NCBI GenBank assembly: GCA_903927965.1
Contig: CAIYPA010000237.1
Span: 1 to 35,531 of the forward strand
Direction: 5' to 3'
DNA length: 35,531 nucleotides
Source: an uncultured Bacteroidia bacterium
Lineage (GTDB): Bacteria > Bacteroidota > Bacteroidia > Bacteroidales > Prolixibacteraceae
Shown here: positions 15,299 to 23,189 of the stretch, one piece after another
How the letters are laid out: each line of letters opens with the position of its first letter
Position numbering within the stretch: position 1 is the stretch's first letter
The notes under the pieces: model-generated
Database searches by the model: none
What the model saw: the letters and a program-made list of their open reading frames with translations, nothing else
Told to the model about the DNA's origin: nothing
Position numbers and translations under genes: made by a program

Positions 15299-15934
15299 CT
15301 ATTCCGAAGCCTGCACATATCCGTTAAAACTCTCCTGTTTGGAAAGGCAAAAATCGCAAATCGGTTTGACATCCACAGAATTATATGTATTGCCGCAAAC
15401 AGGGCACAAAAACCAGGTCAATGGAAACCCGCTTGTAGTTCCTTTCGATAAGGATATGGCAGCTCTTCTGAAGTAATTCATGTGCTTTTTACCGGTATCC
15501 CATGCCCATGTGAAGGATTTACCTGCCTGGGGAGCTTTCTCATTCTCGGCATCCCTTATAAATTTTGGGTACATCGTTTGGACCTCATACGCTTCGCCGT
15601 TGATGGCCGACTGCAAATTCTCTATCGTCGTCTTGACATCAAAGCTGCCTATTTCAGCAAATCCAGGACGGGATCCCAAAGTTTCGAGTGCCTTCCTGTG
15701 AGTATTGGCCAAAATATTAGAGGACTCAGAAACAGCATCAAAAAGTTTTGAAATCGTATCATGTCCCTCTTTTTGAGCCACTTGTGCAAATTTGGAGTAT
15801 TTTAATGAGGCTGTTGATTCATCATTGAATGCGGTTTTAAGGTCTTCAATCGATTTCTTTGGGTTTGAAATGCTGCATTGTAAAAACAATCCTGACAAAA
15901 CACAGAAAATTGCCGTTCTTAAAATGATTTGCAT
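15299..15934 (-). CDS. Exported rubrerythrin-family protein with a degraded di-iron site
   Basis: This 211-residue protein has an N-terminal hydrophobic segment ending at Cys20, a likely lipoprotein signal, so it would sit in the periplasm or outer membrane. Residues 27-165 are the ferritin-like four-helix domain and residues 175-200 a rubredoxin-like iron site (CPVCGNTY with Cys177 and Cys180, CDFC with Cys193 and Cys196). Rubrerythrins normally reduce hydrogen peroxide at a di-iron site. Here Glu39, Glu114, Glu117 and His151 remain. The ExxH of helix 2 reads S72-N-I-L75, and the glutamate three residues before His151 is Gly148. Peroxidase activity is therefore doubtful. It follows the TolC-type gene by 22 bases on the same strand and is probably its operon partner. 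Confidence 0.88.
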   Translation of the reverse strand: MQIILRTAIFCVLSGLFLQCSISNPKKSIEDLKTAFNDESTASLKYSKFAQVAQKEGHDTISKLFDAVSESSNILANTHRKALETLGSRPGFAEIGSFDVKTTIENLQSAINGEAYEVQTMYPKFIRDAENEKAPQAGKSFTWAWDTGKKHMNYFRRAAISLSKGTTSGFPLTWFLCPVCGNTYNSVDVKPICDFCLSKQESFNGYVQASE

Positions 15935-15956
15935 ATTGGTTGGTTTTTAATCAATC

Positions 15957-17477
15957 TCATTTTTGTGACGATAACATCGGATTCTCATAACTGATTCTCT
16001 GATTGGTTTCGAAATCATACAAGGTCAATATCCTTAGGTTATAATATCCAAGCCAATAAGTCGAAAGCGATCCGATGTAATCGCGTTTTGCACTTTCACG
16101 TTCCGAAAGCGCAATATTCAGATCGGTGATGCTGATTTCACCATTCTGAAACTTTTTCAACGCAATTTTATAACCGTTTTCTGCAACACGATCGGCCTCT
16201 TTGGCAGTTTTCAACTGATCCTTCAATAAACCAAACTGTTCAATCTGAACGATAACTCCCCTTTCAAAATCCTCCCTGGCTTTCTGAACATCAAATTCGG
16301 TAAGGTCCCTCTGTGATTCCGCCATTTTCACAGCTGAAGCCGCACGCCCCCAGTCCAGAACCGGAATACTGACGGTTAATTGAAGGACCTCGGACTTCTT
16401 CGAGTCACTGTAAACTCCAGCCATAGAGGCTGCGCTGTTGGATAATCCATAACTTCCAGATAAAGAAGCGCTTAATCCGTTTGCGCGTTTGGCAGCTGTC
16501 AAATCACGTTCAGCATTGATCAATCTTCTCGTAAAATTAATCTGCTCGGGACGATTGGCCTTGGCCTCTTCCAAGGCCTTCTTTTCATCAATATCAAAGA
16601 GGGTAATGTTCAAAGGCATTTGCAATTCAATCTCCTGGTTCTGGTCAAGGCTAATGTAGGACTTCAACTCAAAGTCGGAGTTCTTCAATTGCATCTCGGC
16701 TGAACTTAAAGCCTTCTGGGCATTCAGCACCGATAGTTCAATCCGTGAATAATCGTTTTCCGAAATCTGCCCCAATTTTTTCTTCGTTTGGGCAATGCGC
16801 AAATTGTCATTGCTGTTTTTCAATGCACTTTCAGCCAATTTATAGTTGGTCTGTATCCGTAAATAATTGAAAAACCTGGATGTGGCATTATAGGCAATCT
16901 CTTCGATTGATTGGATAAAATTCTTTTGCGACTCGTTATAAATAAGTGGTTCTGTCTTTTTCGACCATTTCATCCAGTTGTACGCAAAAATGGGCTGGTA
17001 GAAACCAACTGAAATTGGCCTTCCTGAGAAATTGATCTCTTTCTTGTAATAATCCTGGACCCTGCTTGCAGAAGTAGAAGCGTAGATGGATGCACCGGTA
17101 AGTGGGATCGACTGGTTCAATGAAAGGTTCGCCGAGGCCATCAGGTTCGAAACATCCTTAAACTCAATGCTCCCATCAGGTTGGGTAATCGGAACAGTAG
17201 ATTGGTTATAGCTGGGCACTGTACCCGAAATAACAAGGTTCGGAAGAAAGGTTTTCTGAAAATTTTTCCATCGCCAATAATAATTGACATCCTGGTTCTG
17301 AACATATTTAACTGCTGAAGACTGTGCAATGGCCAGATCAACCACGTTTTTAAGGCTAAGGTTTACTTTGACCTTTGTTTCCTGATTGCCCTCCTTTTTT
17401 TCCTGGGCCGATAGCGAAAACCAGAACAAACAGAGATTCAAAATACTTAAAAGACAACCTTTTTGATTCTTAGTCAT
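15957..17477 (-). CDS. TolC-family outer-membrane channel
   Basis: This 506-residue protein is an outer-membrane efflux channel of the TolC family, which forms trimeric tunnels across the outer membrane and periplasm. Seen: a signal peptide (residues 1-24, ending FSLSAQ), LSLKNVVDLAIAQSSAVKYV at the start of the mature part, two long helical repeats with heptad patterns (about 190-270 and 395-475), and the family-type turn KFQNGEISITDLNIALSERE. It lies three bases downstream of the HlyD-type adaptor gene, so the two work together. No inner-membrane pump gene is in the cluster; the partner must lie elsewhere. The substrate is unknown. Confidence 0.9.
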   Translation of the reverse strand: MTKNQKGCLLSILNLCLFWFSLSAQEKKEGNQETKVKVNLSLKNVVDLAIAQSSAVKYVQNQDVNYYWRWKNFQKTFLPNLVISGTVPSYNQSTVPITQPDGSIEFKDVSNLMASANLSLNQSIPLTGASIYASTSASRVQDYYKKEINFSGRPISVGFYQPIFAYNWMKWSKKTEPLIYNESQKNFIQSIEEIAYNATSRFFNYLRIQTNYKLAESALKNSNDNLRIAQTKKKLGQISENDYSRIELSVLNAQKALSSAEMQLKNSDFELKSYISLDQNQEIELQMPLNITLFDIDEKKALEEAKANRPEQINFTRRLINAERDLTAAKRANGLSASLSGSYGLSNSAASMAGVYSDSKKSEVLQLTVSIPVLDWGRAASAVKMAESQRDLTEFDVQKAREDFERGVIVQIEQFGLLKDQLKTAKEADRVAENGYKIALKKFQNGEISITDLNIALSERESAKRDYIGSLSTYWLGYYNLRILTLYDFETNQRISYENPMLSSQK

Positions 17478-17480
17478 TTT

Positions 17481-18710
17481 TCAATTGTTTATTGCAACAC
17501 TGCTTGCATTGTGGAAGGCCGATAGACCGCGTTTGGGCACAATGATTGTCTCCCCTGCCTCAAGACCCGATAACACCTGTATCTCGTCGGGATTTTTTAT
17601 GCCTGTTTTAATTGGGCGTCGTATGGCTTCCCCATTTTTTAAAACATATAAAATATTGGGAACTTCTTTTTCAAAAAAGCTCAATGATTTGATTTTCAAT
17701 ACATTATCTGCTTCCTTGCCGACAACCCATAATGTAATGTTCTGGTTAGGGATTAATTTGGGATGCGCTTTTTCTTCCAGATAGACATTAAACAGGATTT
17801 TATTGTTTTCGATCAGCGGCGTAACATTTCCAATACGTCCTGGCAACCGCTCTGAGTCAATGACCGCATAAACTTTCTTGCCGGTTTTAATAAAATCAGC
17901 AAGTTTGGCTTCAACCGAACCGGCAATCTTAAAGGTGGAAAGGTCTGACATCCTGATTAACACATTGTCAGTATTAACTTTCTCACCAACTTTATTCGAA
18001 ATTGAAAGAATAATTCCGCTCGAAGGGGCCGTTACCCTTAACTGGCTCAGCGTGCTAACTTTATCGTTCAACTCCTTTTCCTGGATTTTAATGCCCAACA
18101 ACAAACCCTGTTCTTCGGCTTTCAATTGTTTTAAACGAATCGTATTTTTTTGTTTCAACATGGCCAAATCTTTCTCGGCAAGGTCTATTTCCTGCTTGGT
18201 CTTTTCAATTTTTGCAGGCGAAATTCCGCCAACCTCCAATAATTGCTCCTCATCTGCCAATTGTGATTTTAAAGAAGTAATATTCAGCTTTTTAACATCT
18301 TCACTATAATTCAGGTCCACTTTTGTGCTAAATTCTCCAAGGTTATTCTTTTCAAGAGTATTCTTCTTTAGTTCAAGCTGATCTTTAATCCGGCCGATTT
18401 CTTCCTTAATGGGTTCATCCTCCATCAACATGATCACATCACCCTTCTGGACACGTGTCCCGGGTTCAGCAACGATCTGCTTCACTATGCTTGTGGTCGG
18501 GCACCGGACCAAGACTTCATTCTCGGCTTCAACGGTACCCGTAGCGATTACCGGTTCGAAAATATTACCTTGTCCAACTTTAAAAGTAATACAATCACTG
18601 GCATTGATCGAATTTGGACTAAAACGCAGTTCCAGAAAAATTAAACTGATGATCACGACTGCACCGGTGGAAATCAGCATTGTCCATCCCAGCTTTTTAT
18701 TAAACATCAT
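17481..18710 (-). CDS. HlyD-type periplasmic adaptor (membrane fusion protein)
   Basis: This 409-residue protein links an inner-membrane transporter to the TolC channel. Seen: one N-terminal membrane helix (residues 8-27), a biotinyl-lipoyl-like strand pair (VIATGTVEAENEVLVRCPTT, then EPGTRVQKGDVIMLMED), a long coiled-coil hairpin (about 105-215), the returning lipoyl half (LRVTAPSSGIILSISNKVGE) and a beta-barrel region to the end. Two adjacent ATG codons (18710 and 18707) could serve as start. The downstream gene is the TolC-type channel, and upstream on the same strand is the TauE/SafE exporter, 64 bases away. Neither RND nor ABC pump is adjacent. Confidence 0.9.
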   Translation of the reverse strand: MMFNKKLGWTMLISTGAVVIISLIFLELRFSPNSINASDCITFKVGQGNIFEPVIATGTVEAENEVLVRCPTTSIVKQIVAEPGTRVQKGDVIMLMEDEPIKEEIGRIKDQLELKKNTLEKNNLGEFSTKVDLNYSEDVKKLNITSLKSQLADEEQLLEVGGISPAKIEKTKQEIDLAEKDLAMLKQKNTIRLKQLKAEEQGLLLGIKIQEKELNDKVSTLSQLRVTAPSSGIILSISNKVGEKVNTDNVLIRMSDLSTFKIAGSVEAKLADFIKTGKKVYAVIDSERLPGRIGNVTPLIENNKILFNVYLEEKAHPKLIPNQNITLWVVGKEADNVLKIKSLSFFEKEVPNILYVLKNGEAIRRPIKTGIKNPDEIQVLSGLEAGETIIVPKRGLSAFHNASSVAINN

Positions 18711-18774
18711 GGTTACCTAATTTTAAAGAGATTCCGCGATAAAGTTATAAATTTTTGAGCAAATTAAGAACCGA

Positions 18775-19533
18775 CTAAATGAAGATCAGAAATGCTGACA
18801 ACACTGTGATGACAATCACAAACCACTTGTATGCCTTCTCTGGTATTCGTTTCACAAGGACAATGCCCATCCATGCACCAAGGGCAATGGCCGGAAATAC
18901 CAATAAATCAATGGTTAGTGTATTTAAATTGATGTTTTTCCAGACAAGTGCCTGCAATGGAAATTTGGACAGATTAATGATAAAGAAAAACCAGGCCGTA
19001 GTCCCGATAAAACTTTTTTTGTTCAGGTGCAAAGCCAACAAATAGATGGCAAATATTGGGCCTGCAACATTCCCGATCATGGTGGCAAAACCGCCGATGA
19101 TGCCCATCATCGCCGCAAACCACCAATTGTCGGGGGTAAATTCCCTTTTTGTACCATAATCCTTCCAGATCATTAAAGCAACACTTATAAAAACAGTGAT
19201 CGCGATGATCCTTTTGAACTGCACGTCATTGACGAGATTGCCAATCCAAAGCGCAAGCAGGAGCCCGGCAACAGCCCATGGCAGTGCACGGAGCAAATGT
19301 TTCCATTCGGCATGTCGGTGATAATAAATGACAGCAAAAACATCTGCCATAATTAAAATGGGGAGCAAAACTCCGGTTGACTGTTTTCCACCAAAGATCA
19401 AGGCTAGGGTTGGCACAACGATCATGGAGACACCCGGGATTCCGGTTTTGGACATCCCGATCAGCATTGCACAAAAAACAATCAGCAGCCAATCGATTAC
19501 CGATAATGAAAATGAAGATAGCAAACCTGTCAT
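18775..19533 (-). CDS. TauE/SafE (TSUP) family membrane exporter
   Basis: This 252-residue protein has seven to eight hydrophobic helices and the two Gly/Pro-rich repeats of the TSUP family: MLIGMSKTGIPGVSMIVVP in the first half and GIIGGFATMIGNVAGPIFAI in the second. Members carry sulfite, sulfoacetate or other sulfur-containing anions across the inner membrane. The substrate here cannot be assigned. It has its own likely promoter upstream and could also lead into the adaptor/TolC/rubrerythrin genes, 64 bases downstream. The length is typical for the family. Confidence 0.87.
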   Translation of the reverse strand: MTGLLSSFSLSVIDWLLIVFCAMLIGMSKTGIPGVSMIVVPTLALIFGGKQSTGVLLPILIMADVFAVIYYHRHAEWKHLLRALPWAVAGLLLALWIGNLVNDVQFKRIIAITVFISVALMIWKDYGTKREFTPDNWWFAAMMGIIGGFATMIGNVAGPIFAIYLLALHLNKKSFIGTTAWFFFIINLSKFPLQALVWKNINLNTLTIDLLVFPAIALGAWMGIVLVKRIPEKAYKWFVIVITVLSAFLIFI

Positions 19534-19559
19534 TTGTTTATAAACAATTTTAGTGCTGC

Positions 19560-19592
19560 CAAAAGTAGGATAAAATTAATGTCTAACTGCAA
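19560..19592 (-). promoter_or_regulatory. Possible promoter of the TauE/SafE gene
   Basis: On the minus strand, TTG (19592-19590), a 22-base spacer and TACTTTTG (19567-19560) resemble the Bacteroidota promoter, with a spacer one base longer than usual. The start codon is about 27 bases downstream. Confidence 0.4.
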
Positions 19593-19648
19593 AATGATTT
19601 TCAACCTCGAAAATAGAACCTAAAAACTACGTGAAGATTGAAAAAATA

Positions 19649-19678
19649 TTGAAACAAGTTAATTATTGAATATATTTG
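19649..19678 (+). promoter_or_regulatory. Promoter of the ROK regulator gene
   Basis: TTG at 19649-19651, exactly 19 bases, then TATATTTG at 19671-19678: a full match to the Bacteroidota promoter. The ATG at 19752 lies about 73 bases downstream of the -7 element. Confidence 0.7.
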
Positions 19679-19751
19679 CGGATTAATGGCCACATTCTTC
19701 AATTCGTTTAATTATGTTGGTGTATTTTATAAACTAATTTAATAATAATTT

Positions 19752-20972
19752 ATGAGCCTTTCTATATTACTTGATTATCCCGATGATATCTCACTTTCAG
19801 CACTTAAAATGATCAAACTGAAAAAGAGCATCATCAAACGCTTGACATTAAATGGAGAGGCAATTATTGCCGAGTTGTGCAAAGAGACCGATTTCAGCAT
19901 TCCAACTGTCACCAAGATTATTGGTGAATTGATCGAAGAAGGGATTGTTTATGAAACAGGTAAAGTGGGGACTTCGGGTGGAAGGCGTCCCTCCAGATTT
20001 GGGATCAATCCTAACGCCTGCTATTATCTTGGCGTTGAAATTACGAGGATCTCCATTACAATGGGAATCCAGAATTTTGACAATAAATTTGTAAAACTGT
20101 CTGAAAAGATGGTTTATAAACTGGAGAACACCCAGGAGTCGCTTTTTTCCCTTTGCGATATCATCAATGAATTTGTGGATAGTTCCGAAGTGCCCCGCGA
20201 TAAAATAATTGGTGCCTGCATCAACCTTGTTGGACGGATCAACTCGCACAAAGGGTTCAGTTACAACTACTTCTATTTTGAAGATAAACCGCTGAGCGAA
20301 ATCATCGAATCCAGGCTGAACATCAAGACTTTTCTTGAAAACGATACACGGGCTATGGCTTACGGTGAATACAATTGTGGCGTGATCGAAAATGAAAAAG
20401 ATGTGATCTTCGTAAATATTGGATGGGGAGTCGGAATCGGGATCATCTGTAACGGAAAGTTGTATTACGGTAAATCGGGCTATTCAGGAGAATTCGGTCA
20501 TTGGCCGGTTTTTGAAAATGAGATCATTTGCGATTGCGGTAAAAAAGGTTGTCTTGAAACCGAAATCTCAGGTCAGGCGATGGAAAAGGAATTTAAAAAA
20601 GCCATCGGAAATGGCTCAACCTCCAATATTTCACAATATAAAGCTATTGATGATATCTCGATGGATGATATCCTGAAAGCCATAAAGGAGAATGAAGACC
20701 CACTTGCAATCGAAATCATTGAAGAAATTGGCCGCAAGATGGGCCGCTATATCTCCATGCTGATCAATATTTTTAACCCGGAACTGGTTGTTTTGGGTGG
20801 ATCTCTATCTGAGACTGGTCCATTTTTGTCCCTGCCCATAAAGACAAGCATCAATAAATATTCCATAAATCTGGTAAGCCTCGACGTAGAGATTAAAAAT
20901 TCCTCCCTCGGGTCAACGGTAGGGGTCGTTGGTGCCTGCTATATCCTGCGGGATAAACTTTTTAATGATTAA
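19752..20972 (+). CDS. ROK-family transcriptional regulator (NagC/XylR type)
   Basis: This 406-residue protein combines an N-terminal winged helix with a ROK sugar-kinase-like domain. Seen: the helix-turn-helix (about residues 26-65, with LCKETDFSIPTVTKIIGELI), the wing GTSGGRRPSRFGINP, the sugar-binding core with FLENDTRAMAYGEYN, GWGVGIGIICNGKLYYG and the zinc motif GEFGHWPVFENEIICDCGKK followed by GCLETEISG. Such proteins sense a sugar or sugar phosphate and control nearby uptake genes. The catalytic-type Asp in ENDT is kept, so kinase activity cannot be excluded. It has a strong promoter and lies directly upstream of the FAD oxidoreductase and susCD genes, which it probably controls (inference). 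Confidence 0.9.
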   Translation: MSLSILLDYPDDISLSALKMIKLKKSIIKRLTLNGEAIIAELCKETDFSIPTVTKIIGELIEEGIVYETGKVGTSGGRRPSRFGINPNACYYLGVEITRISITMGIQNFDNKFVKLSEKMVYKLENTQESLFSLCDIINEFVDSSEVPRDKIIGACINLVGRINSHKGFSYNYFYFEDKPLSEIIESRLNIKTFLENDTRAMAYGEYNCGVIENEKDVIFVNIGWGVGIGIICNGKLYYGKSGYSGEFGHWPVFENEIICDCGKKGCLETEISGQAMEKEFKKAIGNGSTSNISQYKAIDDISMDDILKAIKENEDPLAIEIIEEIGRKMGRYISMLINIFNPELVVLGGSLSETGPFLSLPIKTSINKYSINLVSLDVEIKNSSLGSTVGVVGACYILRDKLFND

Positions 20973-21123
20973 TCACCCAATTTTTGATAAAGATTAACTG
21001 TTATAAACAAATTATTAAATCTATTGCTAAATAGGATATTTATTCTTAATAGATTTTAATAATCGTAAATATTTTCAAAAAAATATTAATTTTACCACCT
21101 CGAAAGCTAAATGATTTTGATGA

Positions 21124-22977
21124 ATGGTATTTAAACAAAGTACATATATTTATATTTTGCTTTTGGGCATTTTATCATGCTTAACCTCTTGCGATCCGAA
21201 TCCAAGAATCGAAAATACTGAAATTCTGGTGATAGGAGGATCAACAAGTGGTATTGCCGCAGGTCTTCAGGCTTCCAGATGTGGTGTTCCAACAACCATC
21301 GTCGAAGAAACCCAATGGCTGGGGGGTATGTTAACATCGGCCGGTGTTAGTGCAACTGATGGGAACCACGCCCTTCATTCCGGGATCTGGGATGAATTTC
21401 AAAAGCAACTCATCAAACATTATGGAAGTGAAACTGCCCTTGCTACGGGTTGGGTTAGCAACACGCAATTCGAACCCCATATTGGGGACAGCATTTTTAA
21501 AGCAATGGCCTCGGCGGAAAAAAAACTTACTGTCCTTTTTGGTTATCACCTCACGGAAATAATCAAAGAAGGCAATAAAGTTACAGGTGCAGTTTTTGAG
21601 AACGGGAAAAAGTCTCAGTTAAGGATCAATTCCAAAATTGTCATTGATGCGACAGACTTGGGTGATGGCCTGGCAATGTCGGGTGCTGCCTATGATTTGG
21701 GAATGGAGGCAAAATCAACAACAGGAGAAGAATACGCACCCGAATATGCAAACAAGATTGTCCAGGACCTCACATATGCAGCTATTCTGAAAGATTTTGG
21801 CCCAGGTGCAGATAAAACCATCGCAAAACCTAAAAACTACGATGCGACCATCTATAAAGGATGTTGCTCAATGACAGTTGATTCCATTTTGATTGACTGC
21901 AATAAGATGTTAAGTTATGGCCGGTTGCCCAATCAAAAATTCATGGTCAATTGGCCAAGGCATGGGAACGACATTTATCTCGACGTGGTCGAAATGGGCA
22001 GGATCCAAAGAGTACAGGAGCTGTTAAAAGCCAAAGAACGGACACTGGGCTTTATCTATTATATCCAAACAGAATTAGGTCATAAAAACTTAGGGCTTGC
22101 CGATGATGAATTTCCTACAAGCGACAAATTGCCATTTGTAGCTTATCATCGTGAGGGTCGGCGTTTACAGGGAATTGAGCGGATGACGATCAATCATGTA
22201 CTCGACAGATATGGGAAATCTCCTTTGTACAGGACAGGTATTTCAGTGGGTGACTATCCTGTTGACCATCACCATGCCTGTAATCCCGAAACCCCCAAGA
22301 TTGCTTTTCCGGCAGTTCCCTCTTTTAGTATTCCTTTGGGAACCCTGATCCCTGAAAAAATTGATGGTCTTATCGTTTCAGACAAGGCCATTTCAGTTTC
22401 CAATATTATCAATGGCGCAACCCGTCTTCAACCCTGCGTTTTGTTGACAGGGCAGGCTGCCGGAGCCCTAGCGGCAGTTGGTGTGAAAAACAACCTGCCA
22501 GTAAGGGAGATAAATATCCGTAGCGTACAACAGGTGTTGCTCGATGCAAAAGCCTATTTGCTCCCCTTGGTGGATGTAGCTCCTACCGATAGAGCTTTTC
22601 AGGCTATCCAACGCGTTGCCGCATCCGGTATCCTGAAAGTGAAAGGCGAACCCTACAAATGGGCCAACCGCACCTGGTTTTTCCCTGATACGACCTTAAC
22701 TGTCAAAGAGTTTTCAGAAGGTTTACATGAATTTGACAACAAAGTCGCCATTTCCGATGATGAATCTAAATTGACTGTCAGCAAGGCAGTTAGACTCTTA
22801 TCAGGCATTTTGGGCAGAGACCTTTTGCCAGAAGTTCAAAAAATAGAGGAGAACATAACGACACGAAAATTCGATCTTCAAATGGCAATCACAAAAAGGG
22901 AACTCAGTGTTTTGACCGATCAAACTATCCGACCGTTTGAAACAAAACAGATCGGATTTGATGGTTTTTACAGATAA
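21124..22977 (+). CDS. FAD-dependent oxidoreductase lipoprotein
   Basis: This 617-residue protein is an FAD-dependent oxidoreductase of the type often found in Bacteroidota sugar-use loci (PF12831-like). Residues 1-23 form a lipoprotein signal ending in the lipobox LTSC. The FAD-binding motif ILVIGGSTSGIAAGLQASRC follows at about 34-53, then EETQWLGGMLTSAGVSATDG, typical of the family. The C-terminal part of the flavin domain has GLIVSDKAISVSNIINGATR and a GQAAGALAA helix. A further 130-residue C-terminal domain follows. The exported, lipid-anchored location is unusual for a flavin enzyme but is known in this family. The substrate is unknown; a sugar or a sugar-derived compound taken up by the SusCD pair is likely (inference). 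Confidence 0.87.
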   Translation: MVFKQSTYIYILLLGILSCLTSCDPNPRIENTEILVIGGSTSGIAAGLQASRCGVPTTIVEETQWLGGMLTSAGVSATDGNHALHSGIWDEFQKQLIKHYGSETALATGWVSNTQFEPHIGDSIFKAMASAEKKLTVLFGYHLTEIIKEGNKVTGAVFENGKKSQLRINSKIVIDATDLGDGLAMSGAAYDLGMEAKSTTGEEYAPEYANKIVQDLTYAAILKDFGPGADKTIAKPKNYDATIYKGCCSMTVDSILIDCNKMLSYGRLPNQKFMVNWPRHGNDIYLDVVEMGRIQRVQELLKAKERTLGFIYYIQTELGHKNLGLADDEFPTSDKLPFVAYHREGRRLQGIERMTINHVLDRYGKSPLYRTGISVGDYPVDHHHACNPETPKIAFPAVPSFSIPLGTLIPEKIDGLIVSDKAISVSNIINGATRLQPCVLLTGQAAGALAAVGVKNNLPVREINIRSVQQVLLDAKAYLLPLVDVAPTDRAFQAIQRVAASGILKVKGEPYKWANRTWFFPDTTLTVKEFSEGLHEFDNKVAISDDESKLTVSKAVRLLSGILGRDLLPEVQKIEENITTRKFDLQMAITKRELSVLTDQTIRPFETKQIGFDGFYR

Positions 22978-22998
22978 TATTTCACATTTAATAAAATA

Positions 22999-23030
22999 TT
23001 GGTAAATATTAAAACTTTTTTTTAAATTTG
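22999..23030 (+). promoter_or_regulatory. Promoter of susC/susD
   Basis: TTG at 22999-23001, a 21-base spacer and TAAATTTG at 23023-23030 match the Bacteroidota promoter. It lies just after the FAD oxidoreductase stop and leaves a leader of about 150 bases before the susC ATG at 23190. A second TAAATTTG at 23077-23084 has no TTG at the right distance. Confidence 0.55.
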
Positions 23031-23189
23031 CTGTTAACTTTTTTTAACTTAAAATTATAATTATGCGAAAATGAGTTAAATTTGATCCCTTTAAACTTAG
23101 GAAAACATTACAACCAGTCATGTTTCCAATAAGTTAAACAACCGAGTACATTGAATTATTTTTATTTTTTCACCCAAATCATTTTTATT

